Positions 43,168 to 54,748 of a stretch of 64,000 nucleotides of DNA are shown one piece after another; the stretch's first letter is position 1, and each line of letters starts with the position of its first letter. Origin of the DNA: Candidatus Nanopelagicaceae bacterium. Its GTDB lineage: Bacteria > Actinomycetota > Actinomycetes > Nanopelagicales > Nanopelagicaceae. The stretch covers positions 1-64,000 of the forward strand of contig SHVK01000005.1 of the NCBI GenBank assembly GCA_009694285.1, given 5' to 3'. Below the pieces are notes generated by a model, which was given only the letters and a program-made list of their open reading frames with translations, was not told the DNA's origin and ran no database searches. The translations under genes and the position numbers were made by a program.

Positions 43168-44379
43168 CTAATCTAGTCGTTTTACTACTAAATCCAGCAA
43201 ATGTTCGGCTAGCGTGTCCTTGGATTGATAAGGAAGTTGAGCGATTACCCCTGCAGAATCCAGTAAGTAACCCCCGTTGCTTTCAGAGCCGAAGACATCT
43301 TGATTTAAAACATCATTAAGAAAGAGAAGATCTACCCCTTTTCGGAGCAATTTCGCTTTTGCTTGATCAATTGAAATCGAAGTTTCTGCCGCAAAGGCCA
43401 TAATTATTTGATTTTGCCGGTTCGGCCTATCTGTTAATGCAACAGATGCTATGAGATCTGGATTTTCTATTAACTCAAGTTTGAGCTGTGATCCATCTCT
43501 TTTGATCTTACTTTCACTTCTACCTGCTACGCGAAAATCCGAAACAGCGGCGCTCATCATGATTAAATCTTGATCGGGCGCTAATTCAAATAACTTATCA
43601 CCCATCTCTAATGCGGCATTAACTTTGATAACCTCAACTCCGACTGGGTCTTCAAGCGAAACATTAGCCGAGATTAAAACAACGGTCGCGCCACGAGCAG
43701 TGGCAGCATTGGCCAAGGCGTAACCCTGTTTGCCTGATGAACGATTTCCAATAAATCTAACTGGGTCTATCTCCTCACGGGTACCACCAGCCGTAATTAA
43801 TACCTTCTTACCTAACAAATCAGATTTACTACCGATGCTAGTTAAAAAGAAATCGATGATTTCAAAACTTTCCGGAAATCGCCCGATGCCGGTATCTCCA
43901 CTTGTTAGCGGTCCAACAGATGGCTCTAAAATATAAAATCCGCGTTCTTTCAACAACTTTACATTGGCTTGGGTTGCCGGATTTAGCCACATATTTGGAT
44001 GCATCGCTGGAACAAGAATCTTTGGAACATCAGATGAAAGAACTGTTGTAGTTAAAAGATCATCTGCTCGACCTATAGCCAATTTTGCAATCAGATCTGC
44101 AGTAGTAGGGGCAATCAAAATCGCATCGTTATTTTTTGCTAAATTTACATGTGGCACTTGCGAAATATTTTGCCATAAATCACTCTGTACTGGATTACCT
44201 GACAAGCCTTCCCATGTTGCGACACCAACAAAATTTAAAGATGCTGGCGTCGGGATAACAGTGATTTCAAAGCCTCGATCTTGTAATCGGCGCAAAAGTT
44301 CGGCAGATTTATATGCGGCAATACCACCAGAAACGCCCAATATGATCTTGCGGGCCGATTTTGAGATTAGGGGAAGCAT
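43168..44379 (-). CDS. coaBC: Bifunctional phosphopantothenoylcysteine decarboxylase / phosphopantothenate-cysteine ligase
   Basis: Two consecutive steps of coenzyme A synthesis. The N-terminal half (about 1-185) is the FMN-dependent CoaC decarboxylase with [31 protein letters not shown] and PAMHPNMW. The C-terminal half is the CTP-dependent CoaB ligase with [30 protein letters not shown] and FAAET. The length of 403 residues is normal. It follows rpoZ by 25 bases, as in most Actinobacteria. Confidence 0.96.
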   Translation of the reverse strand: MLPLISKSARKIILGVSGGIAAYKSAELLRRLQDRGFEITVIPTPASLNFVGVATWEGLSGNPVQSDLWQNISQVPHVNLAKNNDAILIAPTTADLIAKLAIGRADDLLTTTVLSSDVPKILVPAMHPNMWLNPATQANVKLLKERGFYILEPSVGPLTSGDTGIGRFPESFEIIDFFLTSIGSKSDLLGKKVLITAGGTREEIDPVRFIGNRSSGKQGYALANAATARGATVVLISANVSLEDPVGVEVIKVNAALEMGDKLFELAPDQDLIMMSAAVSDFRVAGRSESKIKRDGSQLKLELIENPDLIASVALTDRPNRQNQIIMAFAAETSISIDQAKAKLLRKGVDLLFLNDVLNQDVFGSESNGGYLLDSAGVIAQLPYQSKDTLAEHLLDLVVKRLD

Positions 44380-44404
44380 TATTAAATCCGGCTTAGTGCT
44401 CTGG

Positions 44405-44671
44405 TTAAGCTTGCTGCTCGACTGGATCTAACGGTTCAAGAGTTACTAAACCTTCGTTTATCTCACGGAAAGCAATTGATAAAGGTTTTTCGTGAACATG
44501 GGTTTCAACTAGCGGTCCCACGTATTCAAGTAAGCCTTCGCTAAGTTGTGAATAGTAAGCGTTGATCTGTCTGGCGCGCTTAGCTGAGAAGATCACTAAA
44601 TTGTATTTAGATCCGGCTTTGTCCAACAATTCATCAATAGGCGGATTTGTGATTCCATCGCTTGCTTGCAC
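44405..44671 (-). CDS. rpoZ: RNA polymerase omega subunit
   Basis: Small RNA polymerase subunit that helps assemble beta-prime. The 88-residue protein has [31 protein letters not shown] (about 11-41), with the [12 protein letters not shown] signature. Its GTG start is supported by GAGGAG six bases upstream. The 59-base gap to gmk is the longest inside the array and could hold an internal promoter. Confidence 0.94.
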   Translation of the reverse strand: MQASDGITNPPIDELLDKAGSKYNLVIFSAKRARQINAYYSQLSEGLLEYVGPLVETHVHEKPLSIAFREINEGLVTLEPLDPVEQQA

Positions 44672-44730
44672 TGAAAACTCCTCAATTAGATGAAATAGAT
44701 CAACTCGAGCAATTAAACTAGATTTACCTG

Positions 44731-45273
44731 CTAATCAAGTGCCAAGGATAACAGCCTCTGCGCTACCTCTTCGACGCTGGTATTTATCAAAGTGAGGTCA
44801 AACTCCCCTTGGGCGGCCATTTCAGCCCGAGCCAAAGCCAGTCTGGATACCCGTCTTTCCGCGGAGTCGGTACCACGTTTCAAGAGCCGCTCTGCTAACT
44901 CCTCCCAAGATGGTGGCGCTAGAAATACCAATAAGGCTTCGGAGTTTTTAGCCCGAACTTGCCTGGCTCCAGATATCTCTAACTCTAAAAGTACGCTCTT
45001 ACCAGCTTTCAAATGTTGATCAACAAATTGTTTTGGAGTTCCGTATCGGGCACCAGCAAAATCTGCCCACTCTAAAAATTTATCTTCGACTATCCACTTA
45101 TCAAACTCGGCATCCGATAAAAAATAGTAATCAATTCCATTAATCTCCCCCGCACGAGGTGCTCTGGTGGTAGCCGAAACACTCACCCAGAGATTGCTCT
45201 CATTGCCACGCAAATATGAAATTACCGTGGATTTACCTACTCCTCCAGGACCTGAGAGGACGATTAACTTCAT
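44731..45273 (-). CDS. gmk: Guanylate kinase
   Basis: Phosphorylates GMP to GDP. The 180-residue protein shows the P-loop [11 protein letters not shown] (6-16), the GMP-binding [21 protein letters not shown] and the [13 protein letters not shown] segment. It ends 59 bases before rpoZ and begins 16 bases after mihF, the conserved actinobacterial order mihF-gmk-rpoZ-coaBC-metK. Confidence 0.95.
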   Translation of the reverse strand: MKLIVLSGPGGVGKSTVISYLRGNESNLWVSVSATTRAPRAGEINGIDYYFLSDAEFDKWIVEDKFLEWADFAGARYGTPKQFVDQHLKAGKSVLLELEISGARQVRAKNSEALLVFLAPPSWEELAERLLKRGTDSAERRVSRLALARAEMAAQGEFDLTLINTSVEEVAQRLLSLALD

Positions 45274-45289
45274 ATGCCAAGGGTAACGG

Positions 45290-45607
45290 TTAACTCAAAT
45301 TAAAATGCGCAGTCAATTCTCGAATTTGATGAATACCTAAACCACGGATTCTGCGGCTATCTGCAATCCCTATTTTTTCCATTACCGATTTTGCTCTGAC
45401 TTTGCCTACGCCAGGGAGAGATTCGATCAGCGCGATAACTTTCATCTTTCCTACGCTCTCGATTTGTTGTCCTGATTGAATGACTTGCTCTAGGGAAAGT
45501 TCACCTTTTTTCAATCGCCCTTTAATTTCAGCCCGCTCTTTGCGCGCAACTGCAGCCTTCGCTAAAGCCTGAGCACGTTGTTCTGGAGTAAGTACTGGAA
45601 GCGCCAT
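45290..45607 (-). CDS. mihF: Actinobacterial integration host factor (nucleoid protein)
   Basis: A 105-residue nucleoid-associated protein specific to Actinobacteria, structurally a helix-two-turn-helix fold and unrelated to proteobacterial IHF. Residues ALPVLTPEQRAQALAKA at the N-terminus and IESLPGVGKVRAKSVMEKIGI (about 62-82) match the family. Its start is six bases after a TAGATT -10 box, so it can be transcribed independently of the upstream pyr genes as a leaderless mRNA. Confidence 0.94.
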   Translation of the reverse strand: MALPVLTPEQRAQALAKAAVARKERAEIKGRLKKGELSLEQVIQSGQQIESVGKMKVIALIESLPGVGKVRAKSVMEKIGIADSRRIRGLGIHQIRELTAHFNLS

Positions 45608-45613
45608 GAGTGT

Positions 45614-45619
45614 AATCTA
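45614..45619 (-). promoter_or_regulatory. Internal -10 box for leaderless mihF mRNA
   Basis: TAGATT on the minus strand ends six bases before the mihF ATG and overlaps the pyrF stop. It would separate mihF-gmk-rpoZ expression from pyrimidine control. Confidence 0.5.
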
Positions 45620-46333
45620 GCGAGAATGATTGATTCCAGCATCCTGAATTTGCTTCGCAATCTGCGCGGCACTAGCCCTTACCCCAATGATTGCCGCGGT
45701 AATTGGTCGTCCAATTACTACCAAATCGGCACCATTTTGCAACGCCTCAACTGGGGTGGCTACCCGAGCCTGGTCACCTTGATCGCTTCCAACCGGGCGC
45801 ACTCCAGGGGTAATCAATTTAATCTGCGCAGGTAAATTTTTACGTAAATTTGCTACCTCTTGAGGTGAGGTCACAATCGCTTTCGCGCCAGCCTCAACCG
45901 CTTGTGTTGCCCAGGCTAGCGACGTAACAGATGGGTCATCGCCAAGGCCTAGTTTAAATAATTGTTTTGGAGAGATCGAAGTTAAAACTGTAACTGCAGT
46001 TACTTGGCAATTTGGCAACGCTTGCACAGCAGCAGTGATCATTTCAAACCCTCCAGACGCATGCACCGTTAAGAAATCTGGGTTTAACCTTTCAACTGCC
46101 AATGCTGCACCTTTTACAGTGTTCGGAATATCGTGAAGTTTCAAATCTAGAAAAAATCTCAAGGATGGCGCCGCTTTGCGAATTGCGGCAACACCATCTG
46201 CTCCATTACTCAAGAAAAACTCCAGCCCAACCTTTACGACTTGAATTGAATCCTGTGCCTGATATGCCCAATCACAGGCGGTTTGTTGATCTGTTGTGTC
46301 TAACGCTAAAACTATTGGCGCTTTATAACCCAT
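45617..46333 (-). CDS. pyrF: Orotidine 5'-phosphate decarboxylase
   Basis: Final step of UMP synthesis. The 238-residue TIM barrel has IVLALDTTDQQTACDW, the catalytic FFLDLKLHDIPNTVKGA (D-x-K-x2-D) at about 61-77, and the phosphate-binding TPGVR and VIGRPIT. It follows pyrD by 23 bases and is the last pyr gene of the array. Confidence 0.96.
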   Translation of the reverse strand: MGYKAPIVLALDTTDQQTACDWAYQAQDSIQVVKVGLEFFLSNGADGVAAIRKAAPSLRFFLDLKLHDIPNTVKGAALAVERLNPDFLTVHASGGFEMITAAVQALPNCQVTAVTVLTSISPKQLFKLGLGDDPSVTSLAWATQAVEAGAKAIVTSPQEVANLRKNLPAQIKLITPGVRPVGSDQGDQARVATPVEALQNGADLVVIGRPITAAIIGVRASAAQIAKQIQDAGINHSR

Positions 46334-46356
46334 GTTCTCGCCGCCTTATTCTTTTT

Positions 46357-47292
46357 CTAATCTCTGTGCGCATATCCCACAGCCTCTGCCACCGAATTAA
46401 ATCCGCGTTGCTCAATTAATGCCGCTAGCTCCTGCTGAATTCTGGGGGCGGCACTTGGATCATTAAAACTTGCAGTACCCACACTTACACCAGATGCTCC
46501 AGCTAAAATTAATTCAAATGCATCTTCACCACTCATAACTCCACCCATTCCCAATATTGGTAGTTGTGGAAGTGCGGCATGGACTTGATAAATTGCTCGA
46601 ACTGCAACCGGTCTGATGGCAGGACCTGATAATCCACCGGTTTTATTTGCAAGTAACGGTCGCATTTTTTTAGTGTCGATTACCATTCCTAATAATGTAT
46701 TAATCATGGCTACGGCATCAGCACCAGCTGCATGAACTTCACGCGCAATTATCGAAATGTCGGTCACATCAGGAGAAAGTTTTGCAATTATCGGCAAAGT
46801 ATTCCCAATACTTCTTTTGACCGCTTCAATAACATTTCGTGCGCTTACCGGATCACAAGCAAAAACTAAACCTCTATTTTCTACATTTGGACACGAGATA
46901 TTGACCTCAATTGCGCTTACCCCTGGCGCTTGTCGTACTTTGCGGGCCAAAGCTGCAAACTCCTCGACACTCTCACCAGCGATTGAGACAATCGTTCGAG
47001 CGCCTTGCTCATATAACCATGGAAGATCATTTTCCAAGAAAGAATCGATCCCAGGCCCTTGAAGACCAATTGCATTTAACATTCCACTGGCGGTTTCAGC
47101 CATTCGTGGCGTTGCTCGACCCGAACGTGGATTATTCATTACAGATTTAGTTACTACAGCTCCGATATCAGAGAGCTTAAAAAATTGGGACAACTCTTTA
47201 CCATTAGCCGCACATCCACTTGCCGTAAAAATCGGAAAAGGGAAAGTAACTGAACCGAATTTAGCTGATTGGTCTATTTGATTAATACTCAT
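46357..47292 (-). CDS. pyrD: Dihydroorotate dehydrogenase, class 1B catalytic subunit
   Basis: Oxidises dihydroorotate to orotate with FMN; class 1B uses NAD through the PyrK subunit. The 311-residue protein has FTASGCAANGKE, K49 (VVTKSV), the active-site base C134 (NISCPNVENRG), TGGLSGPAIRPVA and GMGGVMSGEDA. It overlaps pyrK by four bases, consistent with an equimolar PyrD-PyrK complex. Most Actinobacteria instead use the quinone-linked class 2 enzyme, so the soluble pair is a point of note. Confidence 0.94.
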   Translation of the reverse strand: MSINQIDQSAKFGSVTFPFPIFTASGCAANGKELSQFFKLSDIGAVVTKSVMNNPRSGRATPRMAETASGMLNAIGLQGPGIDSFLENDLPWLYEQGARTIVSIAGESVEEFAALARKVRQAPGVSAIEVNISCPNVENRGLVFACDPVSARNVIEAVKRSIGNTLPIIAKLSPDVTDISIIAREVHAAGADAVAMINTLLGMVIDTKKMRPLLANKTGGLSGPAIRPVAVRAIYQVHAALPQLPILGMGGVMSGEDAFELILAGASGVSVGTASFNDPSAAPRIQQELAALIEQRGFNSVAEAVGYAHRD

Positions 47293-48131
47293 TTCGGACC
47301 ACCATATGTTCCTGAGGGAACTGTGCCGATTGCATCCCAGCGCACTTTCGAGCCTTCAAAGATTGGTCCTTCAGTACATGATCTGACCATTCGCGTTTGG
47401 CCGTCATCCCCAATAACCGGTAAAACACAGGTCATGCAAATACCAATTCCACATGCCATCGATTCCTCTACTGCACTTTGACAAGGGATCCCTCTCTTCG
47501 CCGCAATTTTACTTATCGCTTGCAACATCCCCATCGGTCCACAGGCATAAATAATATCTGTGTGGTCTAACAAACTTTCAATTGGATCAGTGACTCTCCC
47601 TTGGGTGCCCATAGATCCATCTTCGGTAAATATTGAAAGTGAGTGAACTGATCGCTTTCCTTCAACCGGTGCGAAAATTTTATCTGCCGTAGCCGCGCCA
47701 ACAATCATCTCTACTCTGCAATTTCTCTGTCTAAGTGCATCACCTAGCGAAAATAGTGCGGCCGATCCATAACCTCCACCAATTAACAAAGCTCGAACCG
47801 GCTCTTTAGGTATCCCAAATGAGTTTCCTAACGGACCAACTACATCAATTTTTTCGTGAGCAGTTCTGTTAACTAACCATCGGGTTCCAGGGCCATTTGC
47901 AGAAACAATAATTTCAATAGTTCCCCCAAAAGGACCTCTGCCAGATGCTTGATAAATAGCAAATGACCTGCGTAACAACATTGAACTTTTTTCATCGCCA
48001 ACACTTATGGCAATAAAGTTGCCAGGTTTTGCTCTTTCGGAAATTTTATCCGCCGATAATGTGATGTGATAATAAGCACCAACTCGTTTATTAGAGATAA
48101 CTTCACATTGAGTTTGCACAGGGGTTGTCAT
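47289..48131 (-). CDS. pyrK: Dihydroorotate dehydrogenase electron-transfer subunit
   Basis: FAD and 2Fe-2S subunit that passes electrons from PyrD to NAD. The 280-residue protein has a ferredoxin-reductase-like FAD domain (RRSFAIYQ), an NAD-binding segment (LLIGGGYGSAALFSLG) and the iron-sulfur ligands C227, C232, C235 and C252 in MACGIGICMTC and RSCTEGP. It directly abuts carB (no spacer) and overlaps pyrD by four bases. Confidence 0.95.
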   Translation of the reverse strand: MTTPVQTQCEVISNKRVGAYYHITLSADKISERAKPGNFIAISVGDEKSSMLLRRSFAIYQASGRGPFGGTIEIIVSANGPGTRWLVNRTAHEKIDVVGPLGNSFGIPKEPVRALLIGGGYGSAALFSLGDALRQRNCRVEMIVGAATADKIFAPVEGKRSVHSLSIFTEDGSMGTQGRVTDPIESLLDHTDIIYACGPMGMLQAISKIAAKRGIPCQSAVEESMACGIGICMTCVLPVIGDDGQTRMVRSCTEGPIFEGSKVRWDAIGTVPSGTYGGPK

Positions 48132-51100
48132 CTACTTCAACCAATCCTGTAACGATTTAACTTGGAAACCACCTTTTTGTTGCGCGGCAATTCCTAGCAC
48201 CGCAGCCTTAAGACCAGGAATGGTTGTGATGATCGGAATTCCTCTAGCAACTGCAGCAGTTCGGATCCGCCAACCATCTTCACGCGCACCAGAACCAAAT
48301 GGAGTATTTATCACTAGCGCAACTTCACCACTTTCAATTGAATCAACAGCAGTTAATTCACCTTTAGGACCCAAACCATCTGAATATTTGCGAATTACTT
48401 TACTTTTTATACCTTCGGCAGCCAAGAACTTTGCAGTTCCAGCTGTCGCAACAATTTCAAAACCTAATTTAGCAAGTGCTTTAACTGAATCTACACATTT
48501 GCCTTTATCTCGATCAGCAAAAGATGCAAAAACTGCCCCTGATATTGGTAAAGCTCCTAACGCGCCGCTCTGGCTCTTTGAGAATGCAGCACCAAACTCA
48601 TCATCCCTGCCCATTACTTCACCGGTTGAACGCATTTCCGGTCCAAGTAATGAATCAACCCCACTGCCATCTTTCTTTCTAAATCGGTTCCACGGTAAAA
48701 CCGCTTCCTTCACGCTAATGCCTTGGGCAATACCGTCACCAACCTTAGGCAGAGCACCCTCTTCGCGCAGATCTGCGATGGTTTTACCTAAGGATATTGC
48801 TGCTGCACATTTCGCTAGAGAGATCCCGGTGGCTTTACTAACAAAAGGAACCGTTCTCGAAGCTCTTGGATTTGCTTCTAAGACATATAAAAGATTTTCA
48901 GCGATTGCGAATTGAATATTAATTAAGCCTTTAACCCCTACCCCTCGTGCAATTTTTTTTGTGGCTTCGCGAATCTCCTTTGTTAAAGAGGCATCAATCG
49001 AAGTCGGAGGAAGAACACAAGCTGAATCCCCTGAGTGCACACCGGCTTCTTCAATGTGCTCCATTACTCCACCCAAAAACAACTCTTCACCATCAAATAG
49101 TGCATCAACATCAACTTCAATTGCGTCATCTAAAAATTTGTCGATCATCACTGGATGAGTTAATGAAATTTCCGTTGATTTACTTATATAGGCAGCCAGC
49201 GTTTCTTCATCGTAAACAATCTCCATACCTCGTCCACCAAGTACATATGAAGGTCGCGCAAGAACCGGATATCCGATTTCATTTGCAATTTTTTGGGCTT
49301 GCTTAAATGATCCAGCCATACCAAATTTCGGCGCTCGCAAATTTTGATCTTTGAGAAGTTGCCCAAATAAACCGCGATCTTCCGCGATATCAATCGCTGC
49401 AGGACTAGTTCCCACAATCGGAACCCCTGCGGCTTGCAATCTAGCTGCTAGCCCTAAAGGAGTTTGACCTCCAAGTTGGACTACAACACCAACAATTGGA
49501 CCAACGGCAAGCTCTGCTTCATAAACTTCCATGACATCTTCAAAAGTTAATGGTTCAAAATAGAGTCGATCTGAAGTGTCATAATCAGTAGAAACAGTTT
49601 CAGGGTTGCAATTAATCATGATTGTCTCAAAATCCATCGCACGTAAAGCAAAAGCGGCGTGGACACAGGAATAATCAAATTCAACTCCCTGACCAATTCT
49701 ATTTGGACCACTGCCTAAAATAATCACTGCCGGTTTGGTTCTAGGTTCAACTTCTGTCTCATAATCATAAGAAGAGTAGTGATATGGAGTCATTGCCTTG
49801 AATTCAGCGGCGCAAGTATCAACAGTCTTGTAAACCGGATGCATCCCTAAAATAGATCTGCGTTTTCTAACATCCTCTTCGGTGCTTCCAGTTAGTTGCG
49901 CTATTTGCAGATCTGAAAAACCTAACCGCTTAGCATCTCTGAGTACTTTTTCGCTGATTTCCCCAGGCTGAAGTAGTAGATGCGCCATTTTGTTAATGAT
50001 TTCAATCTGAGCCAAAAACCACAGATCTATAAAACTAGCTTCGTGTGCTTGCTCGACTGTCGCCCCGAGGAACATCGCTTGTTGAACTGAATGAATTCTA
50101 CTTTCTGTTGCCACTCCAGATTCGATTAAGAGCTCAGCTTTACTTTTAACGATCTGATCCCAAGAAAAAGAACTCCCTTTCTTCTCCAGTGATCTCAGCG
50201 CCTTTTGCAAAGCTTCAGGAAATGATCTCCCTATTGCCATTGCCTCTCCAACACTTTTCATAGTTGTTGTTAGGCGATTATCGGCGGCCGGAAATTTTTC
50301 AAAATTGAAACGGGGAACCTTGACGACAACATAATCTAGAGTCGGTTCAAATGATGCGGGAGTTTCTTGAGTGATGTCATTTTTAATTTCATCTAATGAA
50401 TAACCAATTGCGAGTTTGGCGGCTATTTTAGCAATTGGGAATCCAGTTGCTTTAGATGCTAACGCACTGGAACGGGAAACTCGTGGGTTCATTTCAATGA
50501 CCACAATTCGACCGTCTGCTGGATTGACCGCAAATTGGATATTGCATCCACCAGTATCAACACCAACCGCTCTAATAATTCCGATAGATAAATCCCGCAA
50601 TTTTTGATACTCAACATCGGTTAATGTCATAGCAGGAGCAACAGTTATTGAGTCCCCTGTGTGAACCCCCATCGGATCAAAATTCTCAATCGAACAAACA
50701 ACAACCACATTATCTTTGTAGTCGCGCATCATCTCCAACTCAAATTCTTTCCATCCGAGTATGGATTCCTCAATCAAAACTTCAGTCGTTGGGCTGTAAC
50801 GCAATCCAGCACCGGCTATCTCAGTTAACTCATTTTTCGTATATGCAATACCAGAACCTAATCCACCCATCGTGAATGATGGCCTAACTACAACTGGATA
50901 ATTAAATCTTTCAGCGGCTTTATAACAATCTTCAATCGTGTGACAGATCATCGAACCAGCAGATTCGCCACCAATGGATGCAACTATCTCTTTAAATAAT
51001 TGTCGATCTTCCCCTCGTCTAATTGCATCAACATTTGCACCAATTAAGCGGGTTTTATATTTATCTAAAATTCCGGCATCATGTAATGAAATCGCTGCAT

Positions 51101-51389
51101 TTAGAGCCGTCTGCCCGCCCAATGTTGCCAAAATTGCATCTGGTCGTTCTTTAGCGATCACTTTTTCAACAAACTCAGGTGTAATAGGTTCGATATAAGT
51201 TGCATCCGCAAATTCAGGGTCAGTCATTATCGTGGCTGGATTAGAGTTTATTAAAATGACTCGAATTCCTTCGGCTTGTAAAACCCGACACGCTTGTGTG
51301 CCGGAATAATCGAACTCGCATGCTTGACCGATGACGATTGGGCCAGAACCAATTACCAGAACACTTTTAATTTCATTAAGGCGTGGCAT
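48132..51389 (-). CDS. carB: Carbamoyl-phosphate synthase large subunit
   Basis: Makes carbamoyl phosphate from bicarbonate, ammonia and two ATP, for both pyrimidines and arginine. The 1085-residue protein is full length with two ATP-grasp halves ([19 protein letters not shown] near the start, [20 protein letters not shown] at about 558) and a C-terminal MGS-like allosteric domain (about 945-1085). It overlaps carA by 14 bases, so the two subunits are coupled. Confidence 0.97.
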   Translation of the reverse strand: MPRLNEIKSVLVIGSGPIVIGQACEFDYSGTQACRVLQAEGIRVILINSNPATIMTDPEFADATYIEPITPEFVEKVIAKERPDAILATLGGQTALNAAISLHDAGILDKYKTRLIGANVDAIRRGEDRQLFKEIVASIGGESAGSMICHTIEDCYKAAERFNYPVVVRPSFTMGGLGSGIAYTKNELTEIAGAGLRYSPTTEVLIEESILGWKEFELEMMRDYKDNVVVVCSIENFDPMGVHTGDSITVAPAMTLTDVEYQKLRDLSIGIIRAVGVDTGGCNIQFAVNPADGRIVVIEMNPRVSRSSALASKATGFPIAKIAAKLAIGYSLDEIKNDITQETPASFEPTLDYVVVKVPRFNFEKFPAADNRLTTTMKSVGEAMAIGRSFPEALQKALRSLEKKGSSFSWDQIVKSKAELLIESGVATESRIHSVQQAMFLGATVEQAHEASFIDLWFLAQIEIINKMAHLLLQPGEISEKVLRDAKRLGFSDLQIAQLTGSTEEDVRKRRSILGMHPVYKTVDTCAAEFKAMTPYHYSSYDYETEVEPRTKPAVIILGSGPNRIGQGVEFDYSCVHAAFALRAMDFETIMINCNPETVSTDYDTSDRLYFEPLTFEDVMEVYEAELAVGPIVGVVVQLGGQTPLGLAARLQAAGVPIVGTSPAAIDIAEDRGLFGQLLKDQNLRAPKFGMAGSFKQAQKIANEIGYPVLARPSYVLGGRGMEIVYDEETLAAYISKSTEISLTHPVMIDKFLDDAIEVDVDALFDGEELFLGGVMEHIEEAGVHSGDSACVLPPTSIDASLTKEIREATKKIARGVGVKGLINIQFAIAENLLYVLEANPRASRTVPFVSKATGISLAKCAAAISLGKTIADLREEGALPKVGDGIAQGISVKEAVLPWNRFRKKDGSGVDSLLGPEMRSTGEVMGRDDEFGAAFSKSQSGALGALPISGAVFASFADRDKGKCVDSVKALAKLGFEIVATAGTAKFLAAEGIKSKVIRKYSDGLGPKGELTAVDSIESGEVALVINTPFGSGAREDGWRIRTAAVARGIPIITTIPGLKAAVLGIAAQQKGGFQVKSLQDWLK

Positions 51390-52497
51390 GAACTCCGCCT
51401 TTCATCAAATCCACAAAACGATCAAATAGGTAACTAGCATCATGTGGTCCTGCGGCCGCCTCTGGGTGGTACTGAACACTAAACGCTGGCCGATCCAGTA
51501 AAGCCAATCCTTCTACTACACCGTCGTTTAAGCAGATATGAGTAACTTCACCTTTTCCATAAACGGTATCAAAACTTCCATCCATCGGAGCTTGCACTGC
51601 AAAACCATGATTGTGTGCCGTGATTTCCACTTTATTGGTGGTTTTATCCAAAACTGGTTGGTTGATACCACGATGACCGTAACGCAATTTATAAGTTTCA
51701 AAACCAAGCGCTCTTCCAAATATTTGATGTCCAAAACAGATGCCGAATATTGGGATCTGCTTTAATAAAAGTTCGCGCACTAAAGCAACAACTTCAACCA
51801 TGGTTGATGGGTCTCCGGGACCATTTGAGAGAAATACTCCATCTGGTGAGATTTCTAACAATTGCTCCATAGATGCATCTTGCGGAAAAACATGTACCTC
51901 TATCCCCCGTTCTGACATCAAACGTGGAGTTGCAGCCTTGATGCCTAAATCAATAGCAGCAACTGTAAATAATTTTTCTCCAATTGCTGGAACAATGTAT
52001 TTTTTCTCCGTAGAGACTTCTGCGGAGAGTTGCGAACCACTCATCTCGGGTGATTTCCGTACCAGCTTTACCATTTCTTCTCTAGATAAATCCATATTTG
52101 AAAAGATTCCAACTCTCATAACGCCACATTCACGAAGGTGACGAGTGATCGCCCTCGTATCTACATTGCAAATACCGACTATCCCTTGTGCTACTAGATC
52201 ATCTTCCAATGATCGTTGTGCTCGCCAATTTGAAACAATTGGTGATGGATCTCTAACTACAAATCCAGAAACCCAAATCTTCCGAGATTCTTCATCAACC
52301 TTGTTCATTCCGGTATTCCCGATATGTGGTGCAGTCATAATAACTACCTGTCGGTGATAAGAAGGATCTGTCAAAGTCTCTTGATAGCCAGTCATGCCAG
52401 TTGAGAAAACTGCCTCACCATAACTTTCGCCATCACTGCCCCAAGATTGACCTTCGAAAATCTTGCCATCATCTAAAACGAAGAATGCATTCCCCAT
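51376..52497 (-). CDS. carA: Carbamoyl-phosphate synthase small subunit
   Basis: Glutaminase subunit that feeds ammonia to CarB. The 373-residue protein has the N-terminal domain ([18 protein letters not shown]) and a class I amidotransferase domain with nucleophile C254 (FGICFGHQ), the oxyanion segment LSNGPGDPS and the C-terminal [11 protein letters not shown] His/Glu pair. It overlaps pyrC by one base upstream and carB by 14 bases downstream. Confidence 0.97.
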   Translation of the reverse strand: MGNAFFVLDDGKIFEGQSWGSDGESYGEAVFSTGMTGYQETLTDPSYHRQVVIMTAPHIGNTGMNKVDEESRKIWVSGFVVRDPSPIVSNWRAQRSLEDDLVAQGIVGICNVDTRAITRHLRECGVMRVGIFSNMDLSREEMVKLVRKSPEMSGSQLSAEVSTEKKYIVPAIGEKLFTVAAIDLGIKAATPRLMSERGIEVHVFPQDASMEQLLEISPDGVFLSNGPGDPSTMVEVVALVRELLLKQIPIFGICFGHQIFGRALGFETYKLRYGHRGINQPVLDKTTNKVEITAHNHGFAVQAPMDGSFDTVYGKGEVTHICLNDGVVEGLALLDRPAFSVQYHPEAAAGPHDASYLFDRFVDLMKGGVHATP

Positions 52498-53789
52498 TAG
52501 CGGGTAACCATTTTAGTTGAAATCATTGTTGGCTTTCCTTTATAAAATACATGTCGAACTTCTCCAGGTAAAGTTATTCCAGTAAAAGGAGTGTTTTTAC
52601 TTTTCGAGATTTGTTCTTCCGCCACAACCACTCTTGATTTGTTTGGATCATAAATAGTTATATTTGCTGGTGCTCCAATTGCCAATTCGATTCCTTGTCC
52701 TGTTGCTCTTCCAATTTTTGCCGGAGTAATCGACATTCGATCAGCAACTTGAGACCAATTGAGAAGTCCCGTGTCAACCATAGTTTTCTGAACCACTGAC
52801 AATGCTGTCTCTAAACCGATCATTCCATTAGCTGCACCGGCCCATTCGCATTCTTTGTCCTCTGCAGGATGCGGGGCATGATCTGTAGCGACGATGTCGA
52901 TCGTTCCATCTGCTAATCCAATTCGCAGCGCTGCGATATCTTCATTACTTCGCAATGGCGGGTTAACTTTGAATTTTGGATCGTAAGATTCTACAAGTTC
53001 ATCAGATAACAGAAGATGATGTGGTGTTACTTCAGCCGTAACATCAATACCGCGGGATTTTGCCCATCTAATAATGTCAACGCTTCCTGCCGTCGATACA
53101 TGACAGATGTGCAATCTGGATTTCACATGCGAAGCAAGTAAAACATCTCGGGCGATAACTGCTTCCTCTGCAACCGCTGGCCACCCGCTAAGCCCTAACT
53201 TTGCCGAAACAACTCCCTCATTCATCTGCGCATTAACTGTTAATTTTGGATCTTGTGCATGTTGAGCAATTACTCCATCAAATTGCCGTACATATTCCAG
53301 AGCTCGACGCATCATCTGCGAATCACTTACGCATTTCCCATCGTCGCTAAAAACTCTAACTTGCGCAGCCGAGTGAGCCATGGCTCCTAATTCAGCCAGA
53401 GTTTCACCAGCTAAATCTTTAGTGACTGCGCCAACTGCAAATACTTCGCACCATCCAGCTTCTTTTCCTAAGCGCACTACCTGTTCCACAACCCCAGCTG
53501 TATCTGCGACTGGATCGGTATTTGCCATTGCAAAGACCGCGGTATATCCGCCCCGCGCTGCTGCTCGAGTGCCAGTTAAAACAGTTTCGGCATCCTCTCT
53601 TCCAGGTTCGCGAAGATGAGTGTGCAGATCAACCAATCCCGGTAACGCTACACAACCTGAACCATCTAGCAGATTCGCGTAGGTATTGACTGTCTTTTTT
53701 GAAAGTTCGCTGATAAAGCCATCAACAATCCCGATATCTACTTTTTCACCATTTACTAACTCAACATCTTTAATTAGATAAGTACTCAT
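52497..53789 (-). CDS. pyrC: Dihydroorotase
   Basis: Cyclises carbamoyl aspartate to dihydroorotate. The 430-residue type I dihydroorotase has zinc ligands in [12 protein letters not shown] (about 54-65), the [10 protein letters not shown] segment, HICHVST and the catalytic ATDHAPH (about 302-308). It overlaps pyrB by four bases and carA by one. Confidence 0.96.
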   Translation of the reverse strand: MSTYLIKDVELVNGEKVDIGIVDGFISELSKKTVNTYANLLDGSGCVALPGLVDLHTHLREPGREDAETVLTGTRAAARGGYTAVFAMANTDPVADTAGVVEQVVRLGKEAGWCEVFAVGAVTKDLAGETLAELGAMAHSAAQVRVFSDDGKCVSDSQMMRRALEYVRQFDGVIAQHAQDPKLTVNAQMNEGVVSAKLGLSGWPAVAEEAVIARDVLLASHVKSRLHICHVSTAGSVDIIRWAKSRGIDVTAEVTPHHLLLSDELVESYDPKFKVNPPLRSNEDIAALRIGLADGTIDIVATDHAPHPAEDKECEWAGAANGMIGLETALSVVQKTMVDTGLLNWSQVADRMSITPAKIGRATGQGIELAIGAPANITIYDPNKSRVVVAEEQISKSKNTPFTGITLPGEVRHVFYKGKPTMISTKMVTR

Positions 53790-54748
53790 GCTCCCACTCC
53801 AATGTTCCCGCCAAGAAGTAAATAAAGAACTGCCATACGTACGCTGACACCATTTGCAACTTGTTCCAAAATAACCGATTGGACACTATCGGCGCACTCC
53901 GCTGAAATTTCTAAACCTCTGTTCATAGGCCCTGGATGCAAAATCAGCGCTCCCTTCGGCAGTAAATTCATGCGATCTAGATTTAATCCAAATAGCCTTG
54001 AATACTCCCTAGTTGAAGGGAAAAAGGAGTTTTTCATACGCTCACTTTGAACTCGCAACATCATCACTGCATCAACTTCAGGTAAGACCTCATCTATATT
54101 GTAAGAAATATTAACTGGCCAACTCTCAACACCAACTGGAATTAAAGTTGGAGGCGCAACTAATGTTATTTTCGCACCAAGAAGATTAAGGAGTAAAACG
54201 TTGCTACGAGCGACTCTTGAATGCAATACATCGCCAACAATTGCTATGTGCTTGCCTTCCAAATCGCTTCCAACACTCCCTAAATGACGTCGAATCGTAA
54301 AGGCATCTAGTAAGGCTTGTGTTGGATGTTCATGGGTGCCATCGCCTGCGTTAATCACAACACCATTGGTCCAACCAGCAAGTCGATTTGCCGCTCCAGA
54401 TTCTGGATGACGAAGCACTACCGCATCTGCACCCATGGCTTGCAAAGTTAAAGCGGTATCTTTTAGTGATTCACCCTTACTTACACTTGAACCCTTAGCG
54501 GAAAAATTGATCACATCGGCTGATAAACGTTTTGCTGCCGCCTCAAAAGATATCCGCGTTCTAGTTGAATCTTCGAAAAACAAGTTGACGATAGTTCGAC
54601 CACGAAGTGTTGGTAATTTTTTAATCGGCGCGTCAGATATTCTCGCTAATTCTTCTGCGGTATCTAAAATCAGAAGTGCTTGATTATGGTTCAAATCACC
54701 AATTGATAATAAATGACGTGGTAGTTCGATTAATTTTTCAGGCGTCAT
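53786..54748 (-). CDS. pyrB: Aspartate carbamoyltransferase catalytic subunit
   Basis: First committed step of pyrimidine synthesis. The 320-residue protein has the carbamoyl-phosphate loop [41 protein letters not shown] and the late LHPGPMNRG motif. Of two possible starts I prefer ATG 54748, five bases after AGGTG, over the GTG at 54754. No pyrI is present, so it is the unregulated trimeric type, controlled through PyrR. It overlaps pyrR by 11 to 17 bases. Confidence 0.96.
   Translation of the reverse strand: MTPEKLIELPRHLLSIGDLNHNQALLILDTAEELARISDAPIKKLPTLRGRTIVNLFFEDSTRTRISFEAAAKRLSADVINFSAKGSSVSKGESLKDTALTLQAMGADAVVLRHPESGAANRLAGWTNGVVINAGDGTHEHPTQALLDAFTIRRHLGSVGSDLEGKHIAIVGDVLHSRVARSNVLLLNLLGAKITLVAPPTLIPVGVESWPVNISYNIDEVLPEVDAVMMLRVQSERMKNSFFPSTREYSRLFGLNLDRMNLLPKGALILHPGPMNRGLEISAECADSVQSVILEQVANGVSVRMAVLYLLLGGNIGVGA

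Noticed and set aside
48220-48915. 231-codon open frame opposite carB
   Set aside because: Antisense shadow in a fully conserved gene.
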